From positions 62,001-126,000 of the forward strand of contig JAJEBV010000040.1 in NCBI GenBank assembly GCA_022822365.1: a DNA stretch of 64,000 nucleotides. Reading direction: 5' to 3'. Made by a program: the position numbers and the translations under genes. The notes under the pieces are model-generated. The model made no database searches, was not told where the DNA came from, and saw only the letters and a list, made by a program, of their open reading frames with translations. The stretch comes from Thermoanaerobaculia bacterium (GTDB lineage: Bacteria; Acidobacteriota; Thermoanaerobaculia; Multivoradales; Multivoraceae). Of this stretch, positions 1 to 7,602 are shown piece by piece; within the stretch, counting starts at the first letter, position 1, and each line of letters opens with the position of its first letter.

Positions 1-61
1 ACTACACGTTCAGCGAACCCGGCGCCGGCGCTCCCCATGGAGCGGCTGGCGGACCAGCCGT

Positions 62-89
62 TTGGTGGCGGCGCGAGTTGCTCTACGAT
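62..89 (+). promoter_or_regulatory. Weak candidate promoter for the SulP pair
   Basis: A TACGAT -10-like hexamer (84-89) lies 16 bp downstream of TTGGTG (62-67). The match to the -35 consensus is only partial. It would give a leader of about 50 nt before the GTG start at 149. Nothing else is recognisable in bases 1-148. Confidence 0.25.
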
Positions 90-148
90 CTATCTCCTGT
101 GCTGGAGCGCGACGCCTTCGTTCAGACTCCGAGTGAGGCAGGCCTCAG

Positions 149-2335
149 GTGAGTTCGGACGGGAGACTCACCGCCGTCATTCCCGCCTTCACTCTCGCGC
201 TGATCGCGGCGGCGAACATCGTGGTCGGCACGGTTGCCCTCGGCAGCTTCGTCTACGCCGGCGATCTGGCCCCCTACTCGGCCCACGGCATCCGCCTCAT
301 CCTGCTGGGGTGCAGTCTCATCGCCCTGATTACCGCTCTCGCGAGCGGGCTCCGGGGCGCGGTCGCGACTCCGCCGGCCCCGCTGATGATCGTGATGGCC
401 GGGATAGGCGCCGGCCTGGCCCTTCAGGGCGACCGCCTCTTCGTCACGATGGCGGCGATCACGGCGCTCGGCGCCCTGGCGACAGGACTGTGCGCGGCAC
501 TGGTCGGCTGGTTCGGTCTGGCTCATCTCGTCCGCTTCGTTCCCTATCCGCTGGCCTGCGGATTCGTTTCCGGCACCGGCGCCGTCGCGATCCTGGTGGC
601 GCTGTCCCAACTGGGAGTGCGGCTGGAGCCGGAAACGCTCGGATCCCTGTTCGAACCCGTGGCTCTCTCCAGGTGGGGTCTGGGCGTCGCGTACGGCCTT
701 GGCCTGCTGGCGGCGACCCGGCGCTGGAAGAGCCCTCTGATCCTGCCGGCGAGTTTCGCCGCCGCGGTCGCTCTGTTCCACCTCTCGCTGACGTGGTTCG
801 ACGTGTCCACCGAGGAGGCTCAGGGCGCGGGCCTGCTGTTCGCGGGCATGGCCGAGGCGCCGGAGGGCGCTCTGCTGCCGCTTCTCGATCCGGACCGGCT
901 GCATCTCGTCGACTGGGTAGCGGTGGCCGGACAGGTGCCCAACATCCTGGCCCTGATCCTGGTCGGCCTGCTCTGTCTCGTGATCTACCTCAGCGGTCTC
1001 GAACTCGCCGGCAACGTGGAGCTGGACTGGAACCGGGAGTTCCGTGCCATGGGTCTCGCCTCGATGGCCTCCGGACTCGGCAGCGGCCCCCCCGGCAGCA
1101 TCGTCGTTCCCATCACCCTGCGCAACCTCCGGCTCGGCGCCGACACGCGGCTGGCCGGCGTCTTCACCGCCCTCCTCGTCGGCGCGGCGCTGCTGTTCGG
1201 CGACGCCGTCTTCTCGCTTGTTCCGCTGCCCCTGATCGGCGGCGTCCTCCTGTTCACCGGCGCCATCATGCTGGACGAGTGGCTGATCAAGGTGCGCCGC
1301 AGGCTGCCCTGGCCGGAGTTCGCGATCGTCGTGCTCATCTTCCTGACGGTCACCTTCTTCGGCTTCCTGGCGGGCGTGGGCGTCGGGATGTCGGTGCTGG
1401 TCCTCCTGCTGATCCTCCGGCTCGCGGCCACGGATCCCGTGAAGTCCCAATTCACCGCGCGCAACCGCCACAGCCGCAGGATGCGTCCCGTCCCCGATCG
1501 GGGCATCCTGCGCCTGCAGGGGCACCACCTTCGCGCCTATGAGCTCCGCGGCTACATCTTCTTCGGCAGCGCCCACCTGCTGGTGGAGCGCCTCCGACGC
1601 TCCCTGAGCGCGGACCCCCGGCCCGTCTGCATCCTGCTGGACTTCCAGGCCGTCTCCGGATGCGACATCTCCGCCGTCACTGCCTTCGGCAGGTTCATTC
1701 ACGTCTGTGACAGTTCCGGTGTCGCGGTCGTGCTGACCGGCATGCCGGAGCGCCTCGCCTCCGAACTCGAACGAAACCTCCCGCCCGACGTCCACGGCCG
1801 CCTTCTGCTGGCCCGCGACGCCGACCAGGCCCTGGAGGTCGGCGAGGACAGGATCCTCGAAGCCCACGCCTCCACGGCTGGCGCCGGCGGGGCCGGCAGC
1901 GACGCTTCGCTCCTCGAGATCGTCGCCGATCACCTTGAAGCCCACCTGGACCGCCAGATCGTCTTCGAGCGCCTCGTGGAGGAACTCGACGCCTGGCTGA
2001 AACCCCGCGACTACGAGCCCGGCGACACGATTTCCGCGGCCGGGGAAGCCTTGCGCGGCCTTCAGTTGGTGGTCTCCGGCCACGCCTCGGTCCTGGACCC
2101 CTCCGGCACCCGCCTGGCGGAGCGCAGCCCGGGCGACGCGGTCGACCCGCGGGCGCTTGTCGGCGGGCAAACCGCGCAGCGCGAGATCAGGGCGGGCGAC
2201 GCCTGCCGCATCGTGACGCTGGGCGCCGCCGACGCGAAGTGGCTGGAGGAGAACCGAACGGCGCTGATGGTGAAGCTGTATCGCTACCTCGCCGCGGAAG
2301 AACGTTCCTCGCCGGTCCCGCGAGGGGAGCGATGA
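149..2335 (+). CDS. SulP-family anion transporter with STAS and cNMP-like domains, copy 1
   Basis: Predicted inner-membrane inorganic anion permease or exchanger of the SulP/SLC26 family, 728 aa. Residues about 8-425 are hydrophobic and hold the multi-helix transport domain. Residues about 452-570 form a STAS domain around CILLDF and the loop SGCDISAVTAF. After an acidic helical linker, residues about 618-715 resemble a cyclic-nucleotide-binding jelly roll (YEPGDTI, VVSGHASV, RLAERSPGDA), but the usual phosphate-binding cassette with its arginine is not evident, so ligand binding is doubtful. The start is GTG. The stop overlaps the ATG of a close paralogue by ATGA, which implies coupled translation. 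The substrate (sulfate, bicarbonate or another anion) cannot be read from the sequence. Confidence 0.8.
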   Translation: MSSDGRLTAVIPAFTLALIAAANIVVGTVALGSFVYAGDLAPYSAHGIRLILLGCSLIALITALASGLRGAVATPPAPLMIVMAGIGAGLALQGDRLFVTMAAITALGALATGLCAALVGWFGLAHLVRFVPYPLACGFVSGTGAVAILVALSQLGVRLEPETLGSLFEPVALSRWGLGVAYGLGLLAATRRWKSPLILPASFAAAVALFHLSLTWFDVSTEEAQGAGLLFAGMAEAPEGALLPLLDPDRLHLVDWVAVAGQVPNILALILVGLLCLVIYLSGLELAGNVELDWNREFRAMGLASMASGLGSGPPGSIVVPITLRNLRLGADTRLAGVFTALLVGAALLFGDAVFSLVPLPLIGGVLLFTGAIMLDEWLIKVRRRLPWPEFAIVVLIFLTVTFFGFLAGVGVGMSVLVLLLILRLAATDPVKSQFTARNRHSRRMRPVPDRGILRLQGHHLRAYELRGYIFFGSAHLLVERLRRSLSADPRPVCILLDFQAVSGCDISAVTAFGRFIHVCDSSGVAVVLTGMPERLASELERNLPPDVHGRLLLARDADQALEVGEDRILEAHASTAGAGGAGSDASLLEIVADHLEAHLDRQIVFERLVEELDAWLKPRDYEPGDTISAAGEALRGLQLVVSGHASVLDPSGTRLAERSPGDAVDPRALVGGQTAQREIRAGDACRIVTLGAADAKWLEENRTALMVKLYRYLAAEERSSPVPRGER

Positions 2336-4521
2336 AGCTGCTCCCGTTCCTCGCCTCGAGGCGGAACGGCGACGCGACGGCGGGGCGGGTCTCCTCCGCC
2401 TTGATCCTCGGTCTCATCGCCGGGTCGAACGTGGTCGTGACCGTCGTCCCCCTCGGCAGCGTCGTCTTCTCCGGAGCCCTGGCCCCCTACTCGATCCCGG
2501 GCACCCGCCTCGTGCTGCTGGGCAACGCGATCGTCTGCCTGTTCATCGCCCTGGGCAGCGGCTACCGCGGCGCGGTGGGCATGTCGCCGCCGGCGACTCT
2601 CGTCGTCCTGGCGGGGATCGCCGCCACGCTCCCGCTTCAGTCCGACACGCTGTTCGCAACGATGATCGCGGCGATCGCGATCGCTGCGCTGGCCACCGGT
2701 GTAGCCACGATGCTGCTCGGCTCGTTCCGGCTGGCGAACCTCATCCGGTTCGTTCCCTTCCCCCTGGCCTGCGGCTTCGTGGCCGGCATCGGCGGGCTCT
2801 GTTTCAAGATCGCCTTCTCGTTGATGGGGGTCACGGCGGCGCTCCCCAAACCGGAGTCGCTTCTTCAGCCGTTCACGGCACTGAACTGGGGCATCGGCGT
2901 TGCCTACGGTCTCGGCCTGTTCCTGCTGACGAGGCGGCGAAAGAGCCCTCTGATCCTGCCCGGGAGCTTCGTCCTGACGATCGCGGCCTTCTACCTCGTC
3001 CTCTCCTTCCTGGGCGTATCGCCGGCCGAGGCGGAGGCGGAAGGTCTCCTGCTCGCCGGTGTCTCCGAATCCACGGACGGCGGCCTCCGGCTGCTCCTCG
3101 ACCCCGCGATTCTCGGCCTGGTGGACTGGGCCGTCGTAGCGACGCAGGTTCCCATCCTGCTGGCCCTGGTGCTGATGACCGTGCTCTGCCTGGTGATCTA
3201 TCTCGGGGCGTTCGAGTTGGCCGGCGATCTGGAACTGGACTGGAACAGCGAGTTCCGGGTCACCGGTCTGGCGGCGATGGCCGCGGGCGGCTTCGGCACT
3301 CCACCGGGATGCCTCAGCCTGCCGCCCTCCCTGCGCAACCGCATCTTCGGGGTGGATACGCGCCTGGCGGGCATCACGACCGCCCTCTTCGTCGCGACCG
3401 TCTGCGTCTTCGGCAACGCCGCGCTCCGGCTCGTGCCCACGCCGCTCGTCGGAGGCATGCTGCTGTTCACCGGCGCGATGCTGCTGGATGCCTGGCTGGT
3501 GCAGGTTCGCCGCAAGCTGCCCGGGCCGGAGTTCGGGATCGTCGTCCTGATCTTCCTGACGATCCTGTTCTTCGGCTTCCTCGTCGGGGTGGGCGTCGGC
3601 GCGGCGGTCCTCGTCGTGTTCCTGCTCACACGGCTGGCCGCCCTCGATCCGGTCGAGTCCCACTTCACGGCTCGCCAGCGCCGGAGCAGCAGGAGCCGTC
3701 CCATTCCCGATCAGGCGATCCTGCGGATGCACGGCGAGAGAGCACTGGCCTACAAGCTGCGCGGCTACATCTTCTTCGGCACGGCCCATACGCTGGCCGA
3801 CCGTCTGAAGCAGTCCCTTCAGAGCGACCCGAAACCGACCTGCATCCTGCTCGACTTCGGCAACACGACAGGCGTCGACGTCTCCGCCGTGAACGCTCTC
3901 GGCCGGTTCATCCTCGCCGCCCATCACTCCGGCACGCGGGTCGCGTTGAACGGCACGTCCAGGGAGCTCGACGTGGGACTCAAGCAGAGCCTGCCGCTTT
4001 CAGTCCACGACGACCTCCTGGTCACGGACGACACGGACCAGGCGCTGGAACGCTGCGAAGACCTGGTCCTGGCGGCGCACACCCACGCCCCGGACGATGA
4101 GCCGGAACGGGTCGACTCCGGTCTCCTCGAAGTCGTCGCCGACGATCTGGCCGCCTACCTGGACAGGCAGATCCTCTTCGAGGATCTCGTAGCCGACCTG
4201 GACGCCTGGCTGGAACCGATCGACTTCGCGACCGGCGAGACGATTGTCGCGACTGGCGAGAAGTCCCGTGGAGCACTGCTGCTCGCCACCGGGCGTGCCG
4301 GCCGGTTCGATGCCGCCGGGAGTCGTCTCGCCGAGTGCGGTCCGGGCGAGGTGATCGGGGACGTCAACGTGGGCGAACGCAGGACACCCGGCGAAGTCCG
4401 CGCGACCGAGCCCTGCCGTGCGCTGCTGCTCACGCCGGCCGCCGCAAGCTGGCTGGAGAGGAACGAGGAGGCCCTGGCGCTCAGGTTCTACCGCTACGTC
4501 GTCGCGAACGCGACACTTTAG
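2332..4521 (+). CDS. SulP-family anion transporter with STAS and cNMP-like domains, copy 2
   Basis: Tandem paralogue of the preceding gene, 729 aa, with the same order: membrane domain (about 20-430), STAS domain (about 460-575; CILLDFGNTTGVDVSAVNALG) and C-terminal jelly-roll-like domain (about 625-720; IDFATGETIVATGEKS). The ATG at 2332 is chosen because GAGGGGAG lies just upstream and it overlaps the previous stop as ATGA; the frame stays open further upstream but lacks a better site. Similarity is strong throughout, pointing to a local duplication. Two subunits made from one message could form a heterodimer, since SLC26/SulP proteins are dimers; that is inference. As in copy 1, the C-terminal domain lacks an obvious nucleotide-binding arginine. 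Confidence 0.8.
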   Translation: MKLLPFLASRRNGDATAGRVSSALILGLIAGSNVVVTVVPLGSVVFSGALAPYSIPGTRLVLLGNAIVCLFIALGSGYRGAVGMSPPATLVVLAGIAATLPLQSDTLFATMIAAIAIAALATGVATMLLGSFRLANLIRFVPFPLACGFVAGIGGLCFKIAFSLMGVTAALPKPESLLQPFTALNWGIGVAYGLGLFLLTRRRKSPLILPGSFVLTIAAFYLVLSFLGVSPAEAEAEGLLLAGVSESTDGGLRLLLDPAILGLVDWAVVATQVPILLALVLMTVLCLVIYLGAFELAGDLELDWNSEFRVTGLAAMAAGGFGTPPGCLSLPPSLRNRIFGVDTRLAGITTALFVATVCVFGNAALRLVPTPLVGGMLLFTGAMLLDAWLVQVRRKLPGPEFGIVVLIFLTILFFGFLVGVGVGAAVLVVFLLTRLAALDPVESHFTARQRRSSRSRPIPDQAILRMHGERALAYKLRGYIFFGTAHTLADRLKQSLQSDPKPTCILLDFGNTTGVDVSAVNALGRFILAAHHSGTRVALNGTSRELDVGLKQSLPLSVHDDLLVTDDTDQALERCEDLVLAAHTHAPDDEPERVDSGLLEVVADDLAAYLDRQILFEDLVADLDAWLEPIDFATGETIVATGEKSRGALLLATGRAGRFDAAGSRLAECGPGEVIGDVNVGERRTPGEVRATEPCRALLLTPAAASWLERNEEALALRFYRYVVANATL

Positions 4522-4536
4522 GGGCCGGGCACGTCG

Positions 4537-5565
4537 CTACGGCAACGCGTGGGCCGACGGCATCACGCCGACGGCGTGGCTGCCGAAGCCGAAGTCCGTC
4601 GGCTCGTACTCGCCGACAACCCGGGCGTCGCTGCGCTCCGGGATCCGGTCCTCCATGCCGAGCCCCCAGTACACGGCGTTCACCAGCAGGCGGCGCAGCC
4701 CCTCGCTCTCGAAATCCGTGGAGGAACCCATCGTCGTCGTGAACACCCGCGCCGCCTTGGCGCCGGCGCCGGTGTAGGACCGGGTCCAGGCGATCGGGAC
4801 CATCGGGTCGTTCTTCGGTCCTTCGACCGGCGGATCGTCGGGCGTCATGCCGGCGAGAACGGCGCCGAGCAACAGGACGTTCGCGTCGTCGCCCAGGTTT
4901 CGTAGCCCGTAGACATCGGTCGGACCCCAGACGTCGTCGACGCCGCGCAGGATGGGATGGCCCGCGGCAGCCGGCGCGACCACGCCGCGAGTGCTCTCCT
5001 GGCCGTGGCGGCCGTGATGGCTGATCCAGGTGTCGCCGAGCACCTGCTGGCCGAACCCGCCGGGCCAGGACTCGCTTCGGAAACTCCAGTGCGCGTACGG
5101 GCTTTCCGGGTTGCGCTGGTAGGAAAAGGCGTGGGTCGCGGTACGCAGCCCGACGATCGGCCGCCCCGATTCGACGTAGTCGACGATGTGCTTCATCTGC
5201 TCGTCGGGGAGTTCGCGAAAGCGCGTCGCGATCACCATCAGGTCGGCGTCCGCGAGCGCTTCGAGGCCCGGAATGTGCGTCTGTTCTTCCGGATCGATCG
5301 CCCCGGTCTCGGGATCGATCGAGAACAACACGACGCACTCGAAACCGTGCCGGACCGAGAGCAGCTTGCCCAGCATCGGCATCGCTTCCTCGGAGCGGTA
5401 CTCCTCGTCGCCGGCGATCAGGACGACCTTGCGGCCGGCGCCGGGACCGTCGCCGCCCGGGTAGGTGACCCACTGGGCCTCGCTGCTGAACGCCGGCGCG
5501 TGCAGGAAGGGCAGGAGCGCCGCGCACAAGACAGACCCGGCCGGAAGAAGACGATCCACTCTCAT
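4537..5565 (-). CDS. Secreted ThuA-fold protein
   Basis: 342 aa. The N-terminus has a positively charged start, a hydrophobic stretch and a small-residue cleavage region (about residues 1-28), so export is likely. The remainder matches the ThuA-like, glutamine-amidotransferase-like fold: KVVLIAGDEEYRSEEA at the first strand and LMVIATRFRELPDEQMKHIV in the middle. Such proteins are common in heterotroph genomes rich in carbohydrate degradation, but the catalytic role of the family is mostly undefined. A GGAGG ribosome site precedes the ATG. It is divergent from the RidA-type gene and convergent with the transporter gene, only 15 bp from its stop. Confidence 0.75.
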   Translation of the reverse strand: MRVDRLLPAGSVLCAALLPFLHAPAFSSEAQWVTYPGGDGPGAGRKVVLIAGDEEYRSEEAMPMLGKLLSVRHGFECVVLFSIDPETGAIDPEEQTHIPGLEALADADLMVIATRFRELPDEQMKHIVDYVESGRPIVGLRTATHAFSYQRNPESPYAHWSFRSESWPGGFGQQVLGDTWISHHGRHGQESTRGVVAPAAAGHPILRGVDDVWGPTDVYGLRNLGDDANVLLLGAVLAGMTPDDPPVEGPKNDPMVPIAWTRSYTGAGAKAARVFTTTMGSSTDFESEGLRRLLVNAVYWGLGMEDRIPERSDARVVGEYEPTDFGFGSHAVGVMPSAHALP

Positions 5566-5629
5566 TGCTGGAACCTCCGGAATCAGCGTAACACCGCGCC
5601 GGGGCGAACTCCGATCGCCCTCAGCCAGG

Positions 5630-5658
5630 TTGGCGCTACCCTCCGCATCCCCTACACT
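5630..5658 (+). promoter_or_regulatory. Candidate promoter for the RidA gene
   Basis: TTGGCG (5630-5635) and TACACT (5653-5658) are separated by exactly 17 bp and lie about 50 bp upstream of the ATG at 5707. This is a reasonable sigma70-type arrangement. Confidence 0.45.
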
Positions 5659-5706
5659 CGACGGCCACTCTCAAACGACCGGCACGGCACGAACCAGGAG
5701 ACAGCC

Positions 5707-6177
5707 ATGAAGAGACGACCCCATCACCTTGCCCTCTTCCTCGGAGCGCTCCTGCTCGTGGCCGCCAACGCGGAGGCACAGGACTTGAAGACGGAATTCC
5801 TCGGCACGCAGCAGGGCTTCTCCCACATCGCCAAGACGACCGCCAACGGCGTCACCACCATCCTCATCTCGGGCCAGGTCGGCATGGCCGACGGCGCGGA
5901 CGCGCCCGCGGCCACTCTCGCCGAGCAGGCCGAGATCGCCTTCACCAACGTCGTCAAGCGCGTGGAGCAGGCCGGAGCGAGCGCCGAGGACATCGTCAAG
6001 ACGACCGTCTTCATCAAGGACATCGATCCCGAAAAGGTGCAGCAGGTAGGTCGGGCCCAGGCCAAGGTGTTGCAACTCGACCCGCCCCGGGCCGCGACCT
6101 GGGTTGGCGTGACGGGACTGGTGTTCCCGTCGTTGCTGGTCGAAGTGGAGGCGACGGCGGTGGTGGCTGCTGAGTAG
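5707..6177 (+). CDS. Exported RidA (YjgF/UK114) family protein
   Basis: 156 aa. Residues about 1-24 form a signal peptide (KRR, hydrophobic core, ANAEA cleavage region). The rest is a full RidA domain: the VTTILISGQVGM strand, a central TTVFIKDID segment and PPRAATWVGV, in which the arginine fits the position that binds the substrate carboxylate in RidA imine/enamine deaminases. Classical RidA removes 2-aminoacrylate in the cytoplasm, so a periplasmic version must have another substrate or role; that is inference. The ATG is preceded by CAGGAG. It is a single gene with its own candidate promoter. Confidence 0.8.
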   Translation: MKRRPHHLALFLGALLLVAANAEAQDLKTEFLGTQQGFSHIAKTTANGVTTILISGQVGMADGADAPAATLAEQAEIAFTNVVKRVEQAGASAEDIVKTTVFIKDIDPEKVQQVGRAQAKVLQLDPPRAATWVGVTGLVFPSLLVEVEATAVVAAE

Positions 6178-6195
6178 GGCTGGCGCGGCAGTATC

Positions 6196-6264
6196 GTGCC
6201 GGCCTCCGGCCGGCGCGTTCTGAAGCCGCCTCCGGCGGCAGCCGGCGAGGGCGCCGGCGCACCC
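6196..6264 (-). repeat. GC-rich multi-hairpin repeat, copy C
   Basis: Read on the minus strand, this starts GGTGCGC, then a hairpin CGGCG-CCCT-CGCCG, then GCTGCCGCC-gga-GGCGGC, then a GCCGGCC-gga-GGCCGGC hairpin. The order and conserved flanks match the elements at 10825-10890 and 63556-63620. The first stem differs in sequence but stays paired. It lies just after the RidA stop. It occupies part of the roughly 330-base gene-free stretch before the tRNA cluster. Confidence 0.6.
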
Positions 6265-6296
6265 AGTGTGAAACGCCCCGCGCTGCTCCCGAGCAT

Positions 6297-6528
6297 GGAG
6301 CGGGAGACGGGATTCGCTAGCCGAGACGCGCTTCTTCGTGCGCGGAGCGCACGAAACGCGCGCCGAACGCCGATTCCCGTCTCACGCACCACGCCGACGC
6401 TCCGCGCGACCCGAGCACGCACAAGGGATTCGTTAGCCCGCATCGCTCGCAGCGAGCGATGCACGCCGAATCCCGTCTCCCGCTCCACGCCGGCGCTCCG
6501 CGCGGCGTGGAGCGGGAGACGGGATTCG
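6297..6528. repeat. tRNA-Gly 3'-end repeat cluster with perfect hairpin
   Basis: The last 21 nt of the tRNA-Gly gene (6508-6528 on the plus strand, including CCA) recur exactly at 6297-6317, exactly but inverted at 6467-6487, and inverted with 3 mismatches at 6371-6391. A longer unit of about 38 bp is repeated at 6371-6409 and 6467-6505. Arms 6467-6492 and 6503-6528 pair perfectly over 26 bp with a 10-nt loop, so the stem includes the acceptor and T-arm strand of the tRNA. There is no open reading frame of note here. Confidence 0.7.
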
Positions 6529-6582
6529 AACCCGCGACCAACAGCTTGGAAGGCTGTGACTCTACCCCTGAGTTACTCCCGC
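6508..6582 (-). tRNA. tRNA-Gly (anticodon TCC)
   Basis: 75 nt with the acceptor strands GCGGGAG/CTCCCGC, anticodon loop CTTCCAA, T-loop GTTCGAATC and an encoded CCA. It is third in a Thr-Tyr-Gly cluster, an order also found upstream of tufB in many bacteria. Its 3' end is part of a long inverted repeat. Confidence 0.95.
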
Positions 6583-6602
6583 GCACCCGCGAGGGGAGGA
6601 AG

Positions 6603-6689
6603 TGGTGGAGGTGGATGGATTCGAACCACCGTAGGGCTTTGCCCGACAGATTTACAGTCTGTTGCCTTTGACCGCTCGGCCACACCTCC
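6603..6689 (-). tRNA. tRNA-Tyr (anticodon GTA)
   Basis: 87 nt with a long variable arm, acceptor GGAGGTG/CACCTCC, anticodon loop CTGTAAA and an encoded CCA. It lies between tRNA-Thr and tRNA-Gly and was probably co-transcribed with them. Confidence 0.95.
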
Positions 6690-6702
6690 GGCAACTTCCC
6701 CA

Positions 6703-6778
6703 TGGAGCCGGCACCCGGATTCGAACCGAGGACCTACTGCTTACAAGGCAGTTGCTCTACCAACTGAGCTATGCCGGC
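6703..6778 (-). tRNA. tRNA-Thr (anticodon TGT)
   Basis: 76 nt with acceptor GCCGGCA/TGCCGGC, a D-arm AGCTCAGTTGGTAGAGC, anticodon loop CTTGTAA and an encoded CCA. It is first in the Thr-Tyr-Gly cluster and starts 41 bp past the rlmB stop, so it may be read through from that operon. Confidence 0.95.
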
Positions 6779-6819
6779 CCTCGCTTACGAGGCGCTTGGC
6801 GCCACGGCGACGCCGGAGT

Positions 6820-7602
6820 CTACGATAGCCCCTCCGCGCTGACAAGACGCTGGCGCACCGCCTCATAGAGCAGCGCGGCAGCCGCCGTCGACAGGTTGAG
6901 GGACTCGACCCGACCACGCATCGGCAGGCCGAGAAGGCCGTCGCAGAGACTCCTCGTGCGGCGGCGAAGCCCCCGTGCCTCGCCGCCGATGCAGAGGACG
7001 ACCGGACCCCTCAGGTCCACGGTCCACGGCGGTTCGCCAGCCGCGTCGGCGCCGTAGACCCAGAAGCCGTCCTGCTTGAGACGCTCGATCTCGCGGGCGC
7101 TGTTCGTGATCCGTTCGACGTGCAGCCAGTCGACCGCGCCCGCGGCGGCGCCCGCGGCCGCCGGGGACAGCGGCGCCGCACCCCGGTCGCGGATGAGCAC
7201 CCTGCCGACGCCCGCGCCCTCGCAGACCCGGAGCAGGGCGCCCAGGTTCCGCGGGTCCTGGACGTCCTCGACCAGGACGACGAGCTCGGAGTCGACCGCG
7301 GCCGCCGTCGAAGCGCCACCTTCCGCGTCCGCGAGGCGGGCCGCGAAGCCGCGCGCCGCCGCATGGTCCTGGCCGGCCTCCCCGAGGCGCGCCCGCAGCT
7401 CGGCGGCCGCGACGTTGCGGACCGGCACGCGGTGCCGTTCGCAGAGCCCCTCGATCGTCCGGCGGCGGTCGCCGGCGGACCGCGCGACGAGGACCTCGTC
7501 GACTCGATGCGGCTGGCTCCGCAGGATCTCCCGCACCGGCTGGTACCCCAGCCGCCATCGTCCCTCCTCGCGACGTTCAGGCACGCCCGACCGTCCGCTC
7601 AC
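6820..7602 (-). CDS. rlmB: 23S rRNA 2'-O-ribose methyltransferase, RlmB/TrmH (SPOUT) family
   Basis: 260 aa. The N-terminal 80 or so residues are a short substrate-binding L30e-like domain. The C-terminal SpoU domain carries the three motifs: VLVEDVQDPRNLGALLR (motif 1 with the catalytic NxxxxxR-type arginine region), VVLCIGGEARGL (motif 2) and LPMRGRVESLNLSTAAAALL (motif 3). It transfers methyl from SAM to a guanosine ribose, in E. coli G2251 of 23S rRNA; the exact site here is inferred. The start is GTG overlapping the ispDF stop as GTGA. It is the last gene of the ribosomal operon before the tRNAs. Confidence 0.85.
   Translation of the reverse strand: MSGRSGVPERREEGRWRLGYQPVREILRSQPHRVDEVLVARSAGDRRRTIEGLCERHRVPVRNVAAAELRARLGEAGQDHAAARGFAARLADAEGGASTAAAVDSELVVLVEDVQDPRNLGALLRVCEGAGVGRVLIRDRGAAPLSPAAAGAAAGAVDWLHVERITNSAREIERLKQDGFWVYGADAAGEPPWTVDLRGPVVLCIGGEARGLRRRTRSLCDGLLGLPMRGRVESLNLSTAAAALLYEAVRQRLVSAEGLS

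Noticed and set aside
37..1542. 501-aa rightward open frame over the first transporter
   Set aside because: Arg/Pro/Gly-rich composition and no family motif; it is an off-frame shadow of the SulP gene caused by high GC.
122..2170. 682-aa leftward open frame
   Set aside because: Antisense shadow of the SulP gene, rich in Gln, Glu and Gly with no recognisable domain.
2284..3927. 547-aa leftward open frame
   Set aside because: Antisense to the second transporter; same charged low-complexity style.
6297..6528. CRISPR array or small cluster of functional tRNAs
   Set aside because: Copies alternate in orientation and contain only the tRNA 3' end; no anticodon arm is present outside the real tRNA.
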